This document shows, in pieces, positions 53,383-62,956 of a DNA stretch of 64,000 nt; position 1 is the first letter of the stretch; every line of letters begins with the position of its first letter. The stretch covers positions 1-64,000 of the forward strand of contig JADLHO010000112.1 in the NCBI GenBank assembly GCA_020848735.1, given 5' to 3'. The notes under the pieces are model-generated. The model ran no database searches. It worked only from the letters and a program-made list of their open reading frames with translations, and was not told the origin of the DNA. Both the position numbers and the translations under genes were made by a program. Origin of the DNA: Planctomycetota bacterium. Its GTDB lineage: Bacteria; Planctomycetota; UBA1135; UBA2386.

Positions 53383-56300
53383 ATGAGAGCAGTCGCCGCC
53401 GTCGTCCTCGCCGTCGCAACCCTCGTCCTCTTCGCCGCGTTCCAGCGGACCCTCCCGCGGAGTCCGATTCTCGACGACGGCCGCATCGGCACGGTCCTGG
53501 ACCGACACGGCCTCGCCTTCGTGCAACCGAACGGCCGTTCGCGATGGACCCCGCTCGCGACCCGCGCACCCCTGCTCGCCGGTGACTCCGTGCGCACCGA
53601 TGGTCGGGGTGCCAATGCGATCGAGATCGAGCTCGGGGGCGGCGGTCGGCTGCTGATCGGGCCGGACGCGCGCGTGGAGCTCGGCGCGCGGCGGGTGCAT
53701 CTGCTGCGCGGCGACTGTGAGATCGAGCCCGGCACGACACCCGTCACGGTGAGCGGTCCGCGCGGCGCAGAGCGCGCGATCGCGGCGCGCACGGTGCTCC
53801 GCGCGACGACGGACGAACTCCAGACCCTGGGCGCGGAGCCCCGCTGGCTGAGCGGCTACCGCAGCTCGACGACCTCCGAGTGGATGGGCTCGCTCGTCGC
53901 GAAGATCGACGGGCGCGACGTGCCGCTCGTGATCCGCGATCACGAGGTCGCCGTGACGATCAAGGACGGCGTCGCGGAGACGACGATCGAGCAGACCTAC
54001 GCCAACGGCACGAACTCCGAGCTCGAAGGCGTGTTCACCTTCCCGTTGCCGCCGAGCGCGTCGGTCAGCGGCTTCGCGATGTGGGTCGGCAGCGAGCTCG
54101 TCGAGGCCGACATCGTCGAGCGCACGCGCGCGCGCGCGATCTACGAGGACCTCAAGCGCCGCAAGATCGATCCCGGCCTGCTCGAGTGGAGCGGCGGCAA
54201 CCTCTTCACCGCACGGGTGTGGCCGATCCCCCGCGGGGGAGAGAAGCGGATCCGCATCCGCTACACGCAGCTCCTTCCGCTCGAAGGCTCGGCCTACACG
54301 TGGAGCACGGCCCTGCGCAGCGAGGCCCTCCGCCAGCAGCCGGTGCGGAGCGTGCGCGTGAGGGCGGAGATCGCCTCGACGCGCGATCTCCTGAAGGTCG
54401 CGTCGACGACCCACGAGGTCACGGCGAAGGCAGGCACGCACAGCGCCACGCTCGAGTGGGACGCGCGGGACTTCACGCCCGATCGCGACTTCGAGCTCCG
54501 CATCGAGACCGCCGCGCCCGAGCCGCTCTCGATCGTCGATCACCTGCGCGACGGCGAGGGCTACTTCATCGCGCGTGTCGTGCCGCCCGGCCCCGACGGC
54601 ACGTGGCAACGCGGCTGGCAACGCACGGCGCTGCCCGACGGCAAGGCGCTCGACGTGATCGTCGTCTGCGACACCTCGGGCTCGATGCACGCCGCCGCGC
54701 GCAAGACGCAGTCCGAGGTCGTCGCCGCGCTGCTCGGCACGCTCGGCGAGAGCGACCGCTTCCGATTGCTCGCCACCGACTGGCAGGCGCAGTGGTTCGA
54801 CCAGGCACGCCTGCCCGCGGAGGAGGCCCGCATCGCCGCGGCGCTCGAGTTCCTCCAGAAGCGGCCCTCGCTGGGCTGGACCGATCTCGACCTCGCGCTC
54901 CGCACCGCGCTCGAGAACGCCGAACCCGGCGCGATGATCGTCTACGTCGGCGACGGGCTCGTGACCCGCGGCGACGCCGATGGTCGGGCCTTCGCGCGCC
55001 GCGCCGAAGGGATGCTCCGCGGCCGCGACGTGACCCTGCACGCGGTCGCCGTGTCGAACACGATCGACGCCACGGCGCTCGATGCGATCACGCTCGCCGG
55101 CCGCGGCTCGCACGTCGCCGCGGGCGACGATCCCGCGCTCGCCGTCGCCTCGTTGCTGAACGATGCGCTCGCGCCGCGCCTGACCGACGCCCGGATCGCG
55201 CTCGACGGCATCGAGGTCGCGCGGGTGTACCCGGCAGCGCTCCCGAACGTCCCCGTGGGTCGCGAACGCATCGTCGTCGGCCGCTACCGCAACACCGGCG
55301 CCCTGCAGAAGGGCACGCTGCGGATCGAGGGCACGCTCGCCGGGCGTCCCGTGAAGTGGACGCGCGAGTGCGCGCTCGGCGCGGGCGATCCCCTGCACAG
55401 CTACGTCCCGCGGCTCTGGGCGGTGCGACACATCGACGCCCTGCTCGACGAGGGCAACTCGCCGCAGGCACGTGCGGACGTGGTCGCGCACAGCGCGGAG
55501 TTCCAGGTCATGACCCCGCTGACGTCGCTGCTCGTGCTCGAGACCGACGCCGATCGCGAGCGCTACGGCGTCACGCGGCGCGTGAAGATCCGCGACGGCG
55601 AGGCCTTCTTCGCGAGCGCGAGCGATGCCGCGCGCGCGGATCGCCTGCGCGAAGCGATGCAGGACGCGGCGCGTTGGCGCGTCGCGATGCGCCAGGCGGC
55701 GTTGCGCGAGATCGCGGGCCTCGGCAGGGACGAAGCGCAGGTCGCGGTGGCGTTCGCCGAGCAATGGGACTTCCGCGGCGGATTCGCGCGCGCCTACGGC
55801 GGTCGGGGTGTCTCGCGTGGCCGTCCGGCCAGCGGCGATCTCGGTTTCATGCAGCGGGGCGAGGAGCGCTACCTCCTGCGCGAGGAAGCCAAGGCGATGG
55901 CGCCCGAGGCCTCCGCGGCGCTGCGCGACGACGACGGCGGGGAGCGCCTCGCGGCCGCCGAGTCGCCGCACGACGAGCTGGCCGATCTCGAGGTCGCCGA
56001 AGCGGAGAACGCGATCGACGCTCTGGACGACGTCTCGACGCTGACCGCGCGCCGCAAGCTGGGTCGCATGCAGAAGACGGCGTACGCGGAACCCGAGGAC
56101 GCGGTGCCGTCCTTCGGTCCGCAGCGCCGGCTTGGGTCGCTCGGCAGTCTCGGCTTCCCGGGCCTCGGCCGCGCCGACCTCACGCCGCCCATTCCCGCCG
56201 ACCCGAAGTCCTGGCCTCCCGAACTCATCGCGCTCCTGCGCGGCCTGGATCGCAGCGAGGCGCTCCGCGCGCTCGACGGCGTGGGCTTCCAGTCCGCCCT

Positions 56301-59300
56301 CGTCAGCCATCACCCGCTGACCCAACGGGTCATCGGCGAGCACCGCTCGACGACGCTGTGGAGCAGGACGCAGTGGTTCGCGAGACACGGGTCGGCGAAC
56401 GACTCGCAACCCGGCGCGCATTGGCTCGTCGGCGCGCGGCGCGGCATCGCCGAGCTCGGCCTGCGCGTCGGACGCGAGCGCCCCGCCGTGGAAGGCGAGG
56501 CGGCGCGCTACGCGCCACAACTCCCCGGCCATGCGACGCTGGACCTGCCGCGGCACTGGCGTCACGCCACGCTGCGCGTCGAGTCGCGCAACGAGCAGCA
56601 GCTCGTCGTGGTGCTGGCGAACAGCGGTCCCGGTGACCATTCGACGCGCCTCGTCATCGACCTCCGGCGCATGCTCGTCGTGCGCTCCGAGTCGCGGCAA
56701 GGCTCGCGGCAGATCGCGAGCATGCAGGTCGAGGAGACGACGACTCTCGCGGGACTCGTGCTGCCGTCCCGCGTCGTGCATCGCGACGAGGCGGATCGCA
56801 TCACCTCGGTCGAGACACTGCTCGCGGAGCGCCTCGAACCGGCCGCCTTCGCGACCCGGATCGCCGCGCAGCGCGCGGAGCTCGACGACGTGATCCTCGC
56901 CGATGCCGAGGACCACGACCTGTCGAGCGCGCGTGAGGCGATGCACGTGGGAGCGGCATCCCTGACCCAGGCCCTGACCGTGCTCGCGGATGCGATCGCC
57001 CACGGTCGGAGCGAGGCGCTCCTCGCCTTCTGGCCGCGCGTCCGCCCGATGCTCGGCGATCGCCCCGGCACCCGCTGGATCGAACTCGCGGTGGCCCTGC
57101 ACACGCGGCGCGGCGAGGACCTGCTGGCGCTCGTGCGTTCGCTCGCCGATTCGCTCGCCAGCGTGGCGCCGCGCGATGGTGCCTTCTTCCTCACCCGTCA
57201 TCTGCGCAGCTCGGCCTGGAGCCAGCTCGGCCCGCACGAGCACTTCGATCTCCACCAGCGCATGCGCCCGGCGCTCGCGCTCGAGGCCGGCGACCCGCTC
57301 GCCCTCGAACGGTCCATCCAGTGGCGCCTCGAGGAGGCCCAGTACTGGGGACAGATCGGCGATCCATACCGCGCGCAGGAGCGGACGAAGGCCCTCGCCC
57401 AGGAGGCACCCTGGCACCTGCAGCTTCAGCTCATCGCCTCGCGGCAGTTCCTCGACGTCGGCGACATCGACGGCGCGCGTCGTGTGTTGGATGCCGCGCT
57501 CGCGCGCGCCGGCGAATGGACCGCCGAGGAGCGCGATCAGCTCTTCAACCAGCACGTCCAGAACGAGTGGACGTGGCGGGATCTCGCGGCGCTCCAGCGC
57601 AGCGCCGATCGCTGGCTGACGACCTCACCGCGGACGCCGACGCCCTGGACGATGCGCTGGTCGGCGCTCCTCTTCTCCGGTCAGGGCGAGGTGGCGGAGC
57701 AGGAGGTGCAGGCCACCCTCGAGCTGTCCTTCGACTTCGCCCGCGAACCGCACGTCGCGGCGCGCGTGCAGGCGGCCGTCGCCTTCCTGCTCGGCGAGGG
57801 CCAGGGCTTCCAGCGACGCGCGTTGCTCGAGGCGGACCTGCCCCGACTCGCGAGCTTCGCCCGCAAGCTGATCGAGACGAAGGACGGCTGGAGTCACGCC
57901 TGGCGGATCGTCGCCGACGATCGCTTCCGTCGGACGGAGCCGGGCCGGGCGATCCTGGCCGAGCTCTCGCAGCGTCTGCGCAGCGAACCCCACGTGCTCG
58001 CGATGCCGTTCGAGACGCTCGACTCCTCGCTCCGGCTGCAGGACGCCAAGGCGTTCGACGACCTGAGCTGGCCGGCCATCGTCGCGTCGCTCGAGAAGCG
58101 CATCGCCGCGACCGACGACACGTTCCAGCGGGGACAGCTCCTCGCGCGCCTGCTCGAGGCCTGCGACGCGCGGGGTGACTTCGAACGCGCCCACGCCGCA
58201 CTCCGGACGCGCCTCGCCGACGAGCGCAATGCCGAGTCCGTCCCGGCACACGCGCTCGACCTGCTCCGGCGGCTCGCGAAGCGACCGTGGAGCGAGGCGA
58301 TCGAGGACGAACTCCTCGCCATCGCGCTGCGCACCATCGACCCGCAGGCGACGCCGATGCAGCAGCTGGGCAACTTCACCGGCGTGGCCCGCGAGCTCGC
58401 GGATGCCCTGCTGGAGCAGCGACGCCAGCACGCGCTCGGCCCGGTCGCGGAACTCGAGAAGCTCGAGCGCGCCGAGCGGCGGAGCCGTGAGACGACGGCG
58501 CTCGCCGCCGCGCGGACGGCGGTCACCGCCAGCCTCACCGAACTCGCGCCGCAGGCACCGGCGCCGCTGCGCGCATGCCTCGAGATCGAGGCGCTCGGCT
58601 ATGCGGCCGAACTCGGCGCGGATCGCGGTGCGACGCGCACGCGATGCCTCGCGCTGCTCGACGGATTGAAGACGGCCGGGGACGACCCCGCGCCATCGCT
58701 GCTGCGCCGCCGTGCCTCGCTGACGCTCGCGCTGCTCTGCGTGAAGCGCGGGGCCGAGGCGGAGCTCGTCGAGTCGATCCTCGCCGCGCTGCGCGAGCGC
58801 GCGCTCGCGAGCGGCAGCGACGCGAAGCTCGATGCGGGCGTGGACTGGCGCGGCGAGATCGCCCGTCTGCTCGTCGCCCTCGATCGCGGCGACGCGCTGC
58901 TCGCGGCGCTCGGCGAGTGGATCGCGCCCTCGCGTCTCGACTCGCCATGGCGTGCGCTGCGCGCCTGGACGCTCGCGAGCCGCGGCGACTTCGCGGGTGC
59001 CCGGGGCGATCTCGAGCACCTCGCCGGAGCCCACGAACTCGACGCGAACGAGTGGCTCACCCTGGCGACCTGGCGTCTGCTCGGCGGCGACGAGCGCGGT
59101 TGGCTCGCGGCGCATGCCCGTCGCTTCGCGACGGTCGACGAATGGACGCTGCGCAATCTCGTCGCCCGCGAGGCACAGCGCATCGCGGCCAAGGCCGGTG
59201 AGAAGCTGGATCCGCTGGTCGTCGAGGCCGCTCGCGCGATGCTCGCGAAGACCACGAATGCGCGGTGGATGCTCCAGTCCGTGCGCGAGCTGTGGAACGC

Positions 59301-61857
59301 GACGAAGGATCATCGCGTGCTCGGGACGATCTCGAGCGCCGTCGTGGGACAGACGCCGGAGCGCGCCTACGGCGCCCTCGCCGCGCTGCGGGAGTTCCTC
59401 ACCGACGTGCACGAGGAGGCGGCCCTCGACGAGCTGGCCGCGCGGCTCAGCGCGACCGCGGGCGAGCTCTCGGCCACCGACCGCCGCGCCCTGACCTTCG
59501 CGACGTATCTCGTGCGTGCCCGCGCGGCGCTCGTCCCCAACGGGAAGGGTGAACACCGCCGCGCGATGCTCGCCGCGCTGCGCACCGCCGTGGCGGAGCT
59601 CGATCGGCCGCTCGTCCCCGGCGAACGCGTCGCGATGGCGCGCATGCTCGCCGACCTCGACGCGCTGCCCGGCGAGGAGGAGCGCGCGCTGCGTCGCCAG
59701 CTGCTCGAGACCTTGCGCGCCGGCGCGGCGCCCGCATCGATCGAGGATCTCGTGGTCTCGCAGGCCCTCGCCCAGGCGCTCCACAGCGACGGTGGGCGCG
59801 ACGCGGCGATCGATGTGATGCTCGCGGTGCTCGCACGCAGCGAGCGCGACGCGGGCGGCGCGCTGCCGGAGCAGGCGCACGGCCAGATCGAGACGGTGCT
59901 CGAGTGGTGGAAGCAGAGCGGGCGCTTCGCCGAAGCGGAGCGGCGCCTGATCGCCTGGCGCGATCCGCAGCCGACACCGCTCGGCCGTGACCGCTTCGAG
60001 CAGCGACTCGATGGTCTCTACATCGCGGCGCTCGCCGGACGGGGCACGACGAGCCTCGGCAGCGGAGCGGCGCTCTTCGACGCCGCGCGTGCCCGACTCG
60101 CCCGACGCATCGCCGTCGCGCCGGCCGGCCGGCAGTGGCTCCAGCCGATGATCAACAGCTTCGGCACCCTTCACCGCACCGCGCAGCAGGCGAAGGTCGG
60201 CGATCCGGTCCGCTCGCTCACGGAGTTCGCCGCGACGGGGCTCCCGGCGGCGATCGCGAGCTCGCCGATCGATGCGATGGACGTGCTCTACGCCGTCGCC
60301 GACGCGCTCGACGACACCGGTGCGCCCGCCGTCGCCCTCGGCCTGCTCGTCGACCACTGCCTGCATCCCGCCGCGTGGTACGCACGCACGGGTCAGGAAC
60401 CGTGGGCGCGCTTCGACTGGCGCATCGCCGAACTGCGCACGCGCGCCGGCGAGCTCGGCAAGCTGCACGGCGACCTGAGGGCACTCGTGCTCCGCGAGCT
60501 CGAGCGCGATCTCACGATCCAGGGCAACAATGCGAACCCGATGTGGCGGATGGACGACCGCCGCTACTGGAGCGCGCTGCGGTCCGACTTCATCGCCGTC
60601 GCCGGCAAGGTCCTCGAGCTGCGTCCCGGCGACGCCGCCGCGGTGGGCTACACCGCGAACTTCCTCTGGCACCATCAGGGGGAACGGCGCCCGGCGGTCC
60701 GTGCGCTCGAGTCGCTCGCGAAGCTGGACAAGCTGGGCACCGAGCAGCGCCGCGTCCTCGTCGACTGGCTGCTCGAGCTCAAGGAGTACGCGCAGGCGGT
60801 GCCACACGCCGAGCGTCTCGTGGGCGACGAACCGCTCGCGAGCCGGCATCACGGTCAACTCGTGCACGCCCTCGGTGGGCTCGGCCGACTCGACGACGCG
60901 CGCCGCGCCCTCGCGGACGCCGCGCGTCGCTTCGACGAAGCACGCCTGCGCGACGACGCGATCGACATGGGCTTCGCGATGGCCGCCGAGGGTGCGGGCC
61001 TCGACGCCGAGGCGGTCGCCTACATGGGACTCGCGGTCCGCGCGCGCGAGCGCAAGTTCCCCGTCGGCCGTGAGCCGCTGCTCACGCAGCAGCTCCGGAT
61101 GTACGCCCGCATGCTGGGCAAGGTGAACCGTCACGACGAGGCGGTCGACGCCGCCGCCACCGCGTTCGTGCGCGGCAGCGGCAGCCAGCAGGAGAACCGC
61201 GAGCTGATGAGCGAGTTGAAGAACGCGCTCGGACGACAGACGGATCTCGCGGCCTGGCTCGCGCGCTGGGACGCGCGCGTCGCGCAGGACGGCTCCGACG
61301 CGCCGTTGATCCGCAAGGCGCTGGCGCAGGTCCTCGACGAGGACGGCGACGACGCGGGCGCGGTCGTGCAGTACCGCCTCGGGATCGCGCTCAGCCCCAA
61401 CGATGCCGAGCTGCACGCCGGTCTCGTCGCCGCGCTCGATGCGCTCGGACGTCGCGACGAGGCGCTGGCCGCGGCCTTCGATGCGCTGCGCGTCGCGCCC
61501 GGCTCGCTCGAGCTCATCGAGGCGCTCGCGAAGCGGCTCGACGCGGGCAAGCGCGTCGACGACGCGGAGCGGGCCTGGTCGGAACTCGTCGAGCACGCGC
61601 CCCAGGAGGGCGAAGGTCACGCGGCCCTGGCGCGGCAACGCGAGCGCCAGGGTCGACTGGCCGATGCGATCGAGCAGTGGCAGCAGGTCACCCGCGTCCG
61701 CGCCGACGACGCCGAGGGCTTCCTCGCCCTCGCCGCCGCACAGCTGCGTGCGGGCCAGCGCGACGAAGCGCGGGCCACGATCGCGACCGTGCTCGCACGC
61801 GACTGGCTCGCGGCCGACGAGCAGGTGAAGCGTCGCGCGCAGGAACTCCTGCGATGA
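53383..61857 (+). CDS. Giant membrane-anchored FecR-like/VIT/vWA/TPR protein
   Basis: 2,824 residues from the ATG at 53383; a GTG at 53341 is possible. One N-terminal membrane segment (AVAAVVLAVATLVLFAAF). A FecR-like region (about 45-145; GDSVRTDGRGANAIEIELGG) leads into a VIT domain (about 165-300; VTIKDGVAETTIEQTYAN). A vWA domain has MIDAS residues Asp430, Ser432 and Ser434 (DTSGSMH). About 1,350 to the end is long TPR-like helical repeats (for example DRDQLF and later DALGRRDEALAAAFDALRVA). A metal-dependent adhesion or assembly scaffold facing the periplasm is likely. The OM barrel gene follows by 51 bp. Confidence 0.87.
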   Translation: MRAVAAVVLAVATLVLFAAFQRTLPRSPILDDGRIGTVLDRHGLAFVQPNGRSRWTPLATRAPLLAGDSVRTDGRGANAIEIELGGGGRLLIGPDARVELGARRVHLLRGDCEIEPGTTPVTVSGPRGAERAIAARTVLRATTDELQTLGAEPRWLSGYRSSTTSEWMGSLVAKIDGRDVPLVIRDHEVAVTIKDGVAETTIEQTYANGTNSELEGVFTFPLPPSASVSGFAMWVGSELVEADIVERTRARAIYEDLKRRKIDPGLLEWSGGNLFTARVWPIPRGGEKRIRIRYTQLLPLEGSAYTWSTALRSEALRQQPVRSVRVRAEIASTRDLLKVASTTHEVTAKAGTHSATLEWDARDFTPDRDFELRIETAAPEPLSIVDHLRDGEGYFIARVVPPGPDGTWQRGWQRTALPDGKALDVIVVCDTSGSMHAAARKTQSEVVAALLGTLGESDRFRLLATDWQAQWFDQARLPAEEARIAAALEFLQKRPSLGWTDLDLALRTALENAEPGAMIVYVGDGLVTRGDADGRAFARRAEGMLRGRDVTLHAVAVSNTIDATALDAITLAGRGSHVAAGDDPALAVASLLNDALAPRLTDARIALDGIEVARVYPAALPNVPVGRERIVVGRYRNTGALQKGTLRIEGTLAGRPVKWTRECALGAGDPLHSYVPRLWAVRHIDALLDEGNSPQARADVVAHSAEFQVMTPLTSLLVLETDADRERYGVTRRVKIRDGEAFFASASDAARADRLREAMQDAARWRVAMRQAALREIAGLGRDEAQVAVAFAEQWDFRGGFARAYGGRGVSRGRPASGDLGFMQRGEERYLLREEAKAMAPEASAALRDDDGGERLAAAESPHDELADLEVAEAENAIDALDDVSTLTARRKLGRMQKTAYAEPEDAVPSFGPQRRLGSLGSLGFPGLGRADLTPPIPADPKSWPPELIALLRGLDRSEALRALDGVGFQSALVSHHPLTQRVIGEHRSTTLWSRTQWFARHGSANDSQPGAHWLVGARRGIAELGLRVGRERPAVEGEAARYAPQLPGHATLDLPRHWRHATLRVESRNEQQLVVVLANSGPGDHSTRLVIDLRRMLVVRSESRQGSRQIASMQVEETTTLAGLVLPSRVVHRDEADRITSVETLLAERLEPAAFATRIAAQRAELDDVILADAEDHDLSSAREAMHVGAASLTQALTVLADAIAHGRSEALLAFWPRVRPMLGDRPGTRWIELAVALHTRRGEDLLALVRSLADSLASVAPRDGAFFLTRHLRSSAWSQLGPHEHFDLHQRMRPALALEAGDPLALERSIQWRLEEAQYWGQIGDPYRAQERTKALAQEAPWHLQLQLIASRQFLDVGDIDGARRVLDAALARAGEWTAEERDQLFNQHVQNEWTWRDLAALQRSADRWLTTSPRTPTPWTMRWSALLFSGQGEVAEQEVQATLELSFDFAREPHVAARVQAAVAFLLGEGQGFQRRALLEADLPRLASFARKLIETKDGWSHAWRIVADDRFRRTEPGRAILAELSQRLRSEPHVLAMPFETLDSSLRLQDAKAFDDLSWPAIVASLEKRIAATDDTFQRGQLLARLLEACDARGDFERAHAALRTRLADERNAESVPAHALDLLRRLAKRPWSEAIEDELLAIALRTIDPQATPMQQLGNFTGVARELADALLEQRRQHALGPVAELEKLERAERRSRETTALAAARTAVTASLTELAPQAPAPLRACLEIEALGYAAELGADRGATRTRCLALLDGLKTAGDDPAPSLLRRRASLTLALLCVKRGAEAELVESILAALRERALASGSDAKLDAGVDWRGEIARLLVALDRGDALLAALGEWIAPSRLDSPWRALRAWTLASRGDFAGARGDLEHLAGAHELDANEWLTLATWRLLGGDERGWLAAHARRFATVDEWTLRNLVAREAQRIAAKAGEKLDPLVVEAARAMLAKTTNARWMLQSVRELWNATKDHRVLGTISSAVVGQTPERAYGALAALREFLTDVHEEAALDELAARLSATAGELSATDRRALTFATYLVRARAALVPNGKGEHRRAMLAALRTAVAELDRPLVPGERVAMARMLADLDALPGEEERALRRQLLETLRAGAAPASIEDLVVSQALAQALHSDGGRDAAIDVMLAVLARSERDAGGALPEQAHGQIETVLEWWKQSGRFAEAERRLIAWRDPQPTPLGRDRFEQRLDGLYIAALAGRGTTSLGSGAALFDAARARLARRIAVAPAGRQWLQPMINSFGTLHRTAQQAKVGDPVRSLTEFAATGLPAAIASSPIDAMDVLYAVADALDDTGAPAVALGLLVDHCLHPAAWYARTGQEPWARFDWRIAELRTRAGELGKLHGDLRALVLRELERDLTIQGNNANPMWRMDDRRYWSALRSDFIAVAGKVLELRPGDAAAVGYTANFLWHHQGERRPAVRALESLAKLDKLGTEQRRVLVDWLLELKEYAQAVPHAERLVGDEPLASRHHGQLVHALGGLGRLDDARRALADAARRFDEARLRDDAIDMGFAMAAEGAGLDAEAVAYMGLAVRARERKFPVGREPLLTQQLRMYARMLGKVNRHDEAVDAAATAFVRGSGSQQENRELMSELKNALGRQTDLAAWLARWDARVAQDGSDAPLIRKALAQVLDEDGDDAGAVVQYRLGIALSPNDAELHAGLVAALDALGRRDEALAAAFDALRVAPGSLELIEALAKRLDAGKRVDDAERAWSELVEHAPQEGEGHAALARQRERQGRLADAIEQWQQVTRVRADDAEGFLALAAAQLRAGQRDEARATIATVLARDWLAADEQVKRRAQELLR

Positions 61858-61908
61858 GGGCCTCGGCGCCGCGCGCGGCTACGCTGCCGCGCCGCCGCCG
61901 CCCCCCTC

Positions 61909-62871
61909 ATGCTCTCGCGCTCCGTTGCTGCCGCCCTCGTGCTCGCGCTGCCGTGCGCCGCGCAGACCCTCGAGGACCTGCGACGTGACCTGCGGCAGCG
62001 GCTCGGCGAGGTCCACTTCGCGCAGGCACTCGGGGGCCTCGTCCTCGCGTCCGACGAACTGGAGCTCAGCGGGGCGAAGTTCGACTTCGACGACGAGTCC
62101 CGCACCGAACTCGCGGCCCTGGTGCTGCCCTTCCAGAGGACCCTGCGGCCCTTCGCCGACGAGCGCTTCGGGCTCTACTTCGAGGGCGCGGTCGGCCACG
62201 CGCGTGCGACGCAGCGCAGCTCGGACCTCTACTCCGGACGCGTGCCCGGCTTCGAGACCGCCGTCGACACCGACTGGAGCACCTACAGCGCCCTGGTCGG
62301 CTTCGGCCTCAGCTACGACCTGACCCCCACCCTGCAGGTCTCGGCGATCGGCGATCTGGGTCTGGCCTATCTCGCGAACGACGCGGACTACTCCGGTCCC
62401 GGTGCCGCGGTCACCGCCGCGATCGCCGACGGGATCGCGTTCAACTGGGACGCTCTCGCGTCGTGTCACGGCACCGCCGCGCGCGTCGACTGGTCGTGCC
62501 CGCTCGACGACGAGCGCGAGCTCGAGCTCATCGCACGCTACGACCTGCGCTGGACGGACACCTTGTCGTCGGACGACCCAGCGCAGGACTTCGCGACGCG
62601 CCTGCAATGGCTCACGCTGCGCGGCGACGTGACCGGACCGACCGGCATCGAACTGCTCGGCGGCCGGCTCGGTTGGCGCGGGATCCTCGGCTACCGCGCG
62701 TTCCTCGAAGGCGATCTCTTCGGCGCCGAGGACTTCTTCCAGATCGGCGGCGCGCTCGAGCTGGCCGAACAGCAGGCGTTGCCGCTGCTCGGCGGGATGA
62801 CCCTCAGCGCGGGGATCTTCGTGGGCGCCGAACTGAGCGGTTGGATCGTCGGCTTCAATGTCTCGTTCTAG
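61909..62871 (+). CDS. Outer-membrane beta-barrel protein
   Basis: 320 residues with a signal peptide (SVAAALVLALPCAAQ). Alternating amphipathic strands and a final aromatic residue (SGWIVGFNVSF) fit a beta-barrel outer-membrane protein. The strand pattern (YSALVGFGLSYDLTPTLQVS, FQIGGALELAEQQALPLLGG) recalls the solitary autotransporter barrel family; there is no passenger. It lies 51 bp after the giant TPR gene and may be co-transcribed, giving a possible inner-to-outer-membrane link. Confidence 0.8.
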   Translation: MLSRSVAAALVLALPCAAQTLEDLRRDLRQRLGEVHFAQALGGLVLASDELELSGAKFDFDDESRTELAALVLPFQRTLRPFADERFGLYFEGAVGHARATQRSSDLYSGRVPGFETAVDTDWSTYSALVGFGLSYDLTPTLQVSAIGDLGLAYLANDADYSGPGAAVTAAIADGIAFNWDALASCHGTAARVDWSCPLDDERELELIARYDLRWTDTLSSDDPAQDFATRLQWLTLRGDVTGPTGIELLGGRLGWRGILGYRAFLEGDLFGAEDFFQIGGALELAEQQALPLLGGMTLSAGIFVGAELSGWIVGFNVSF

Positions 62872-62918
62872 CGCGGTGCCCGGACGCGCCACTCGCCGCG
62901 ACTCGTCACCGGACGCTC

Positions 62919-62956
62919 AGGACCCGACATTCAGGACCCGACATTCAGGACCCGAC
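62919..62956 (+). repeat. Tandem repeat, 14-bp unit, 2.7 copies
   Basis: AGGACCCGACATTC repeated twice and partly a third time. The stop codon (TCA on the plus strand, 62945-62947) of the next gene falls within it, so unit gain or loss would change that protein's C-terminus. Likely replication slippage. Confidence 0.85.

Noticed and set aside
57625..61638. Very long open frame (over 1,300 codons) antisense to the giant VIT/vWA gene, and similar ones opposite other large genes (for example 53026-57555, 39356-42412, 1006-3336)
   Set aside because: They lack signal peptides, motifs and ribosome binding sites, and are rich in Arg, Ala, Gly and Glu. High GC codon bias makes long antisense frames common; the sense genes have clear domains.
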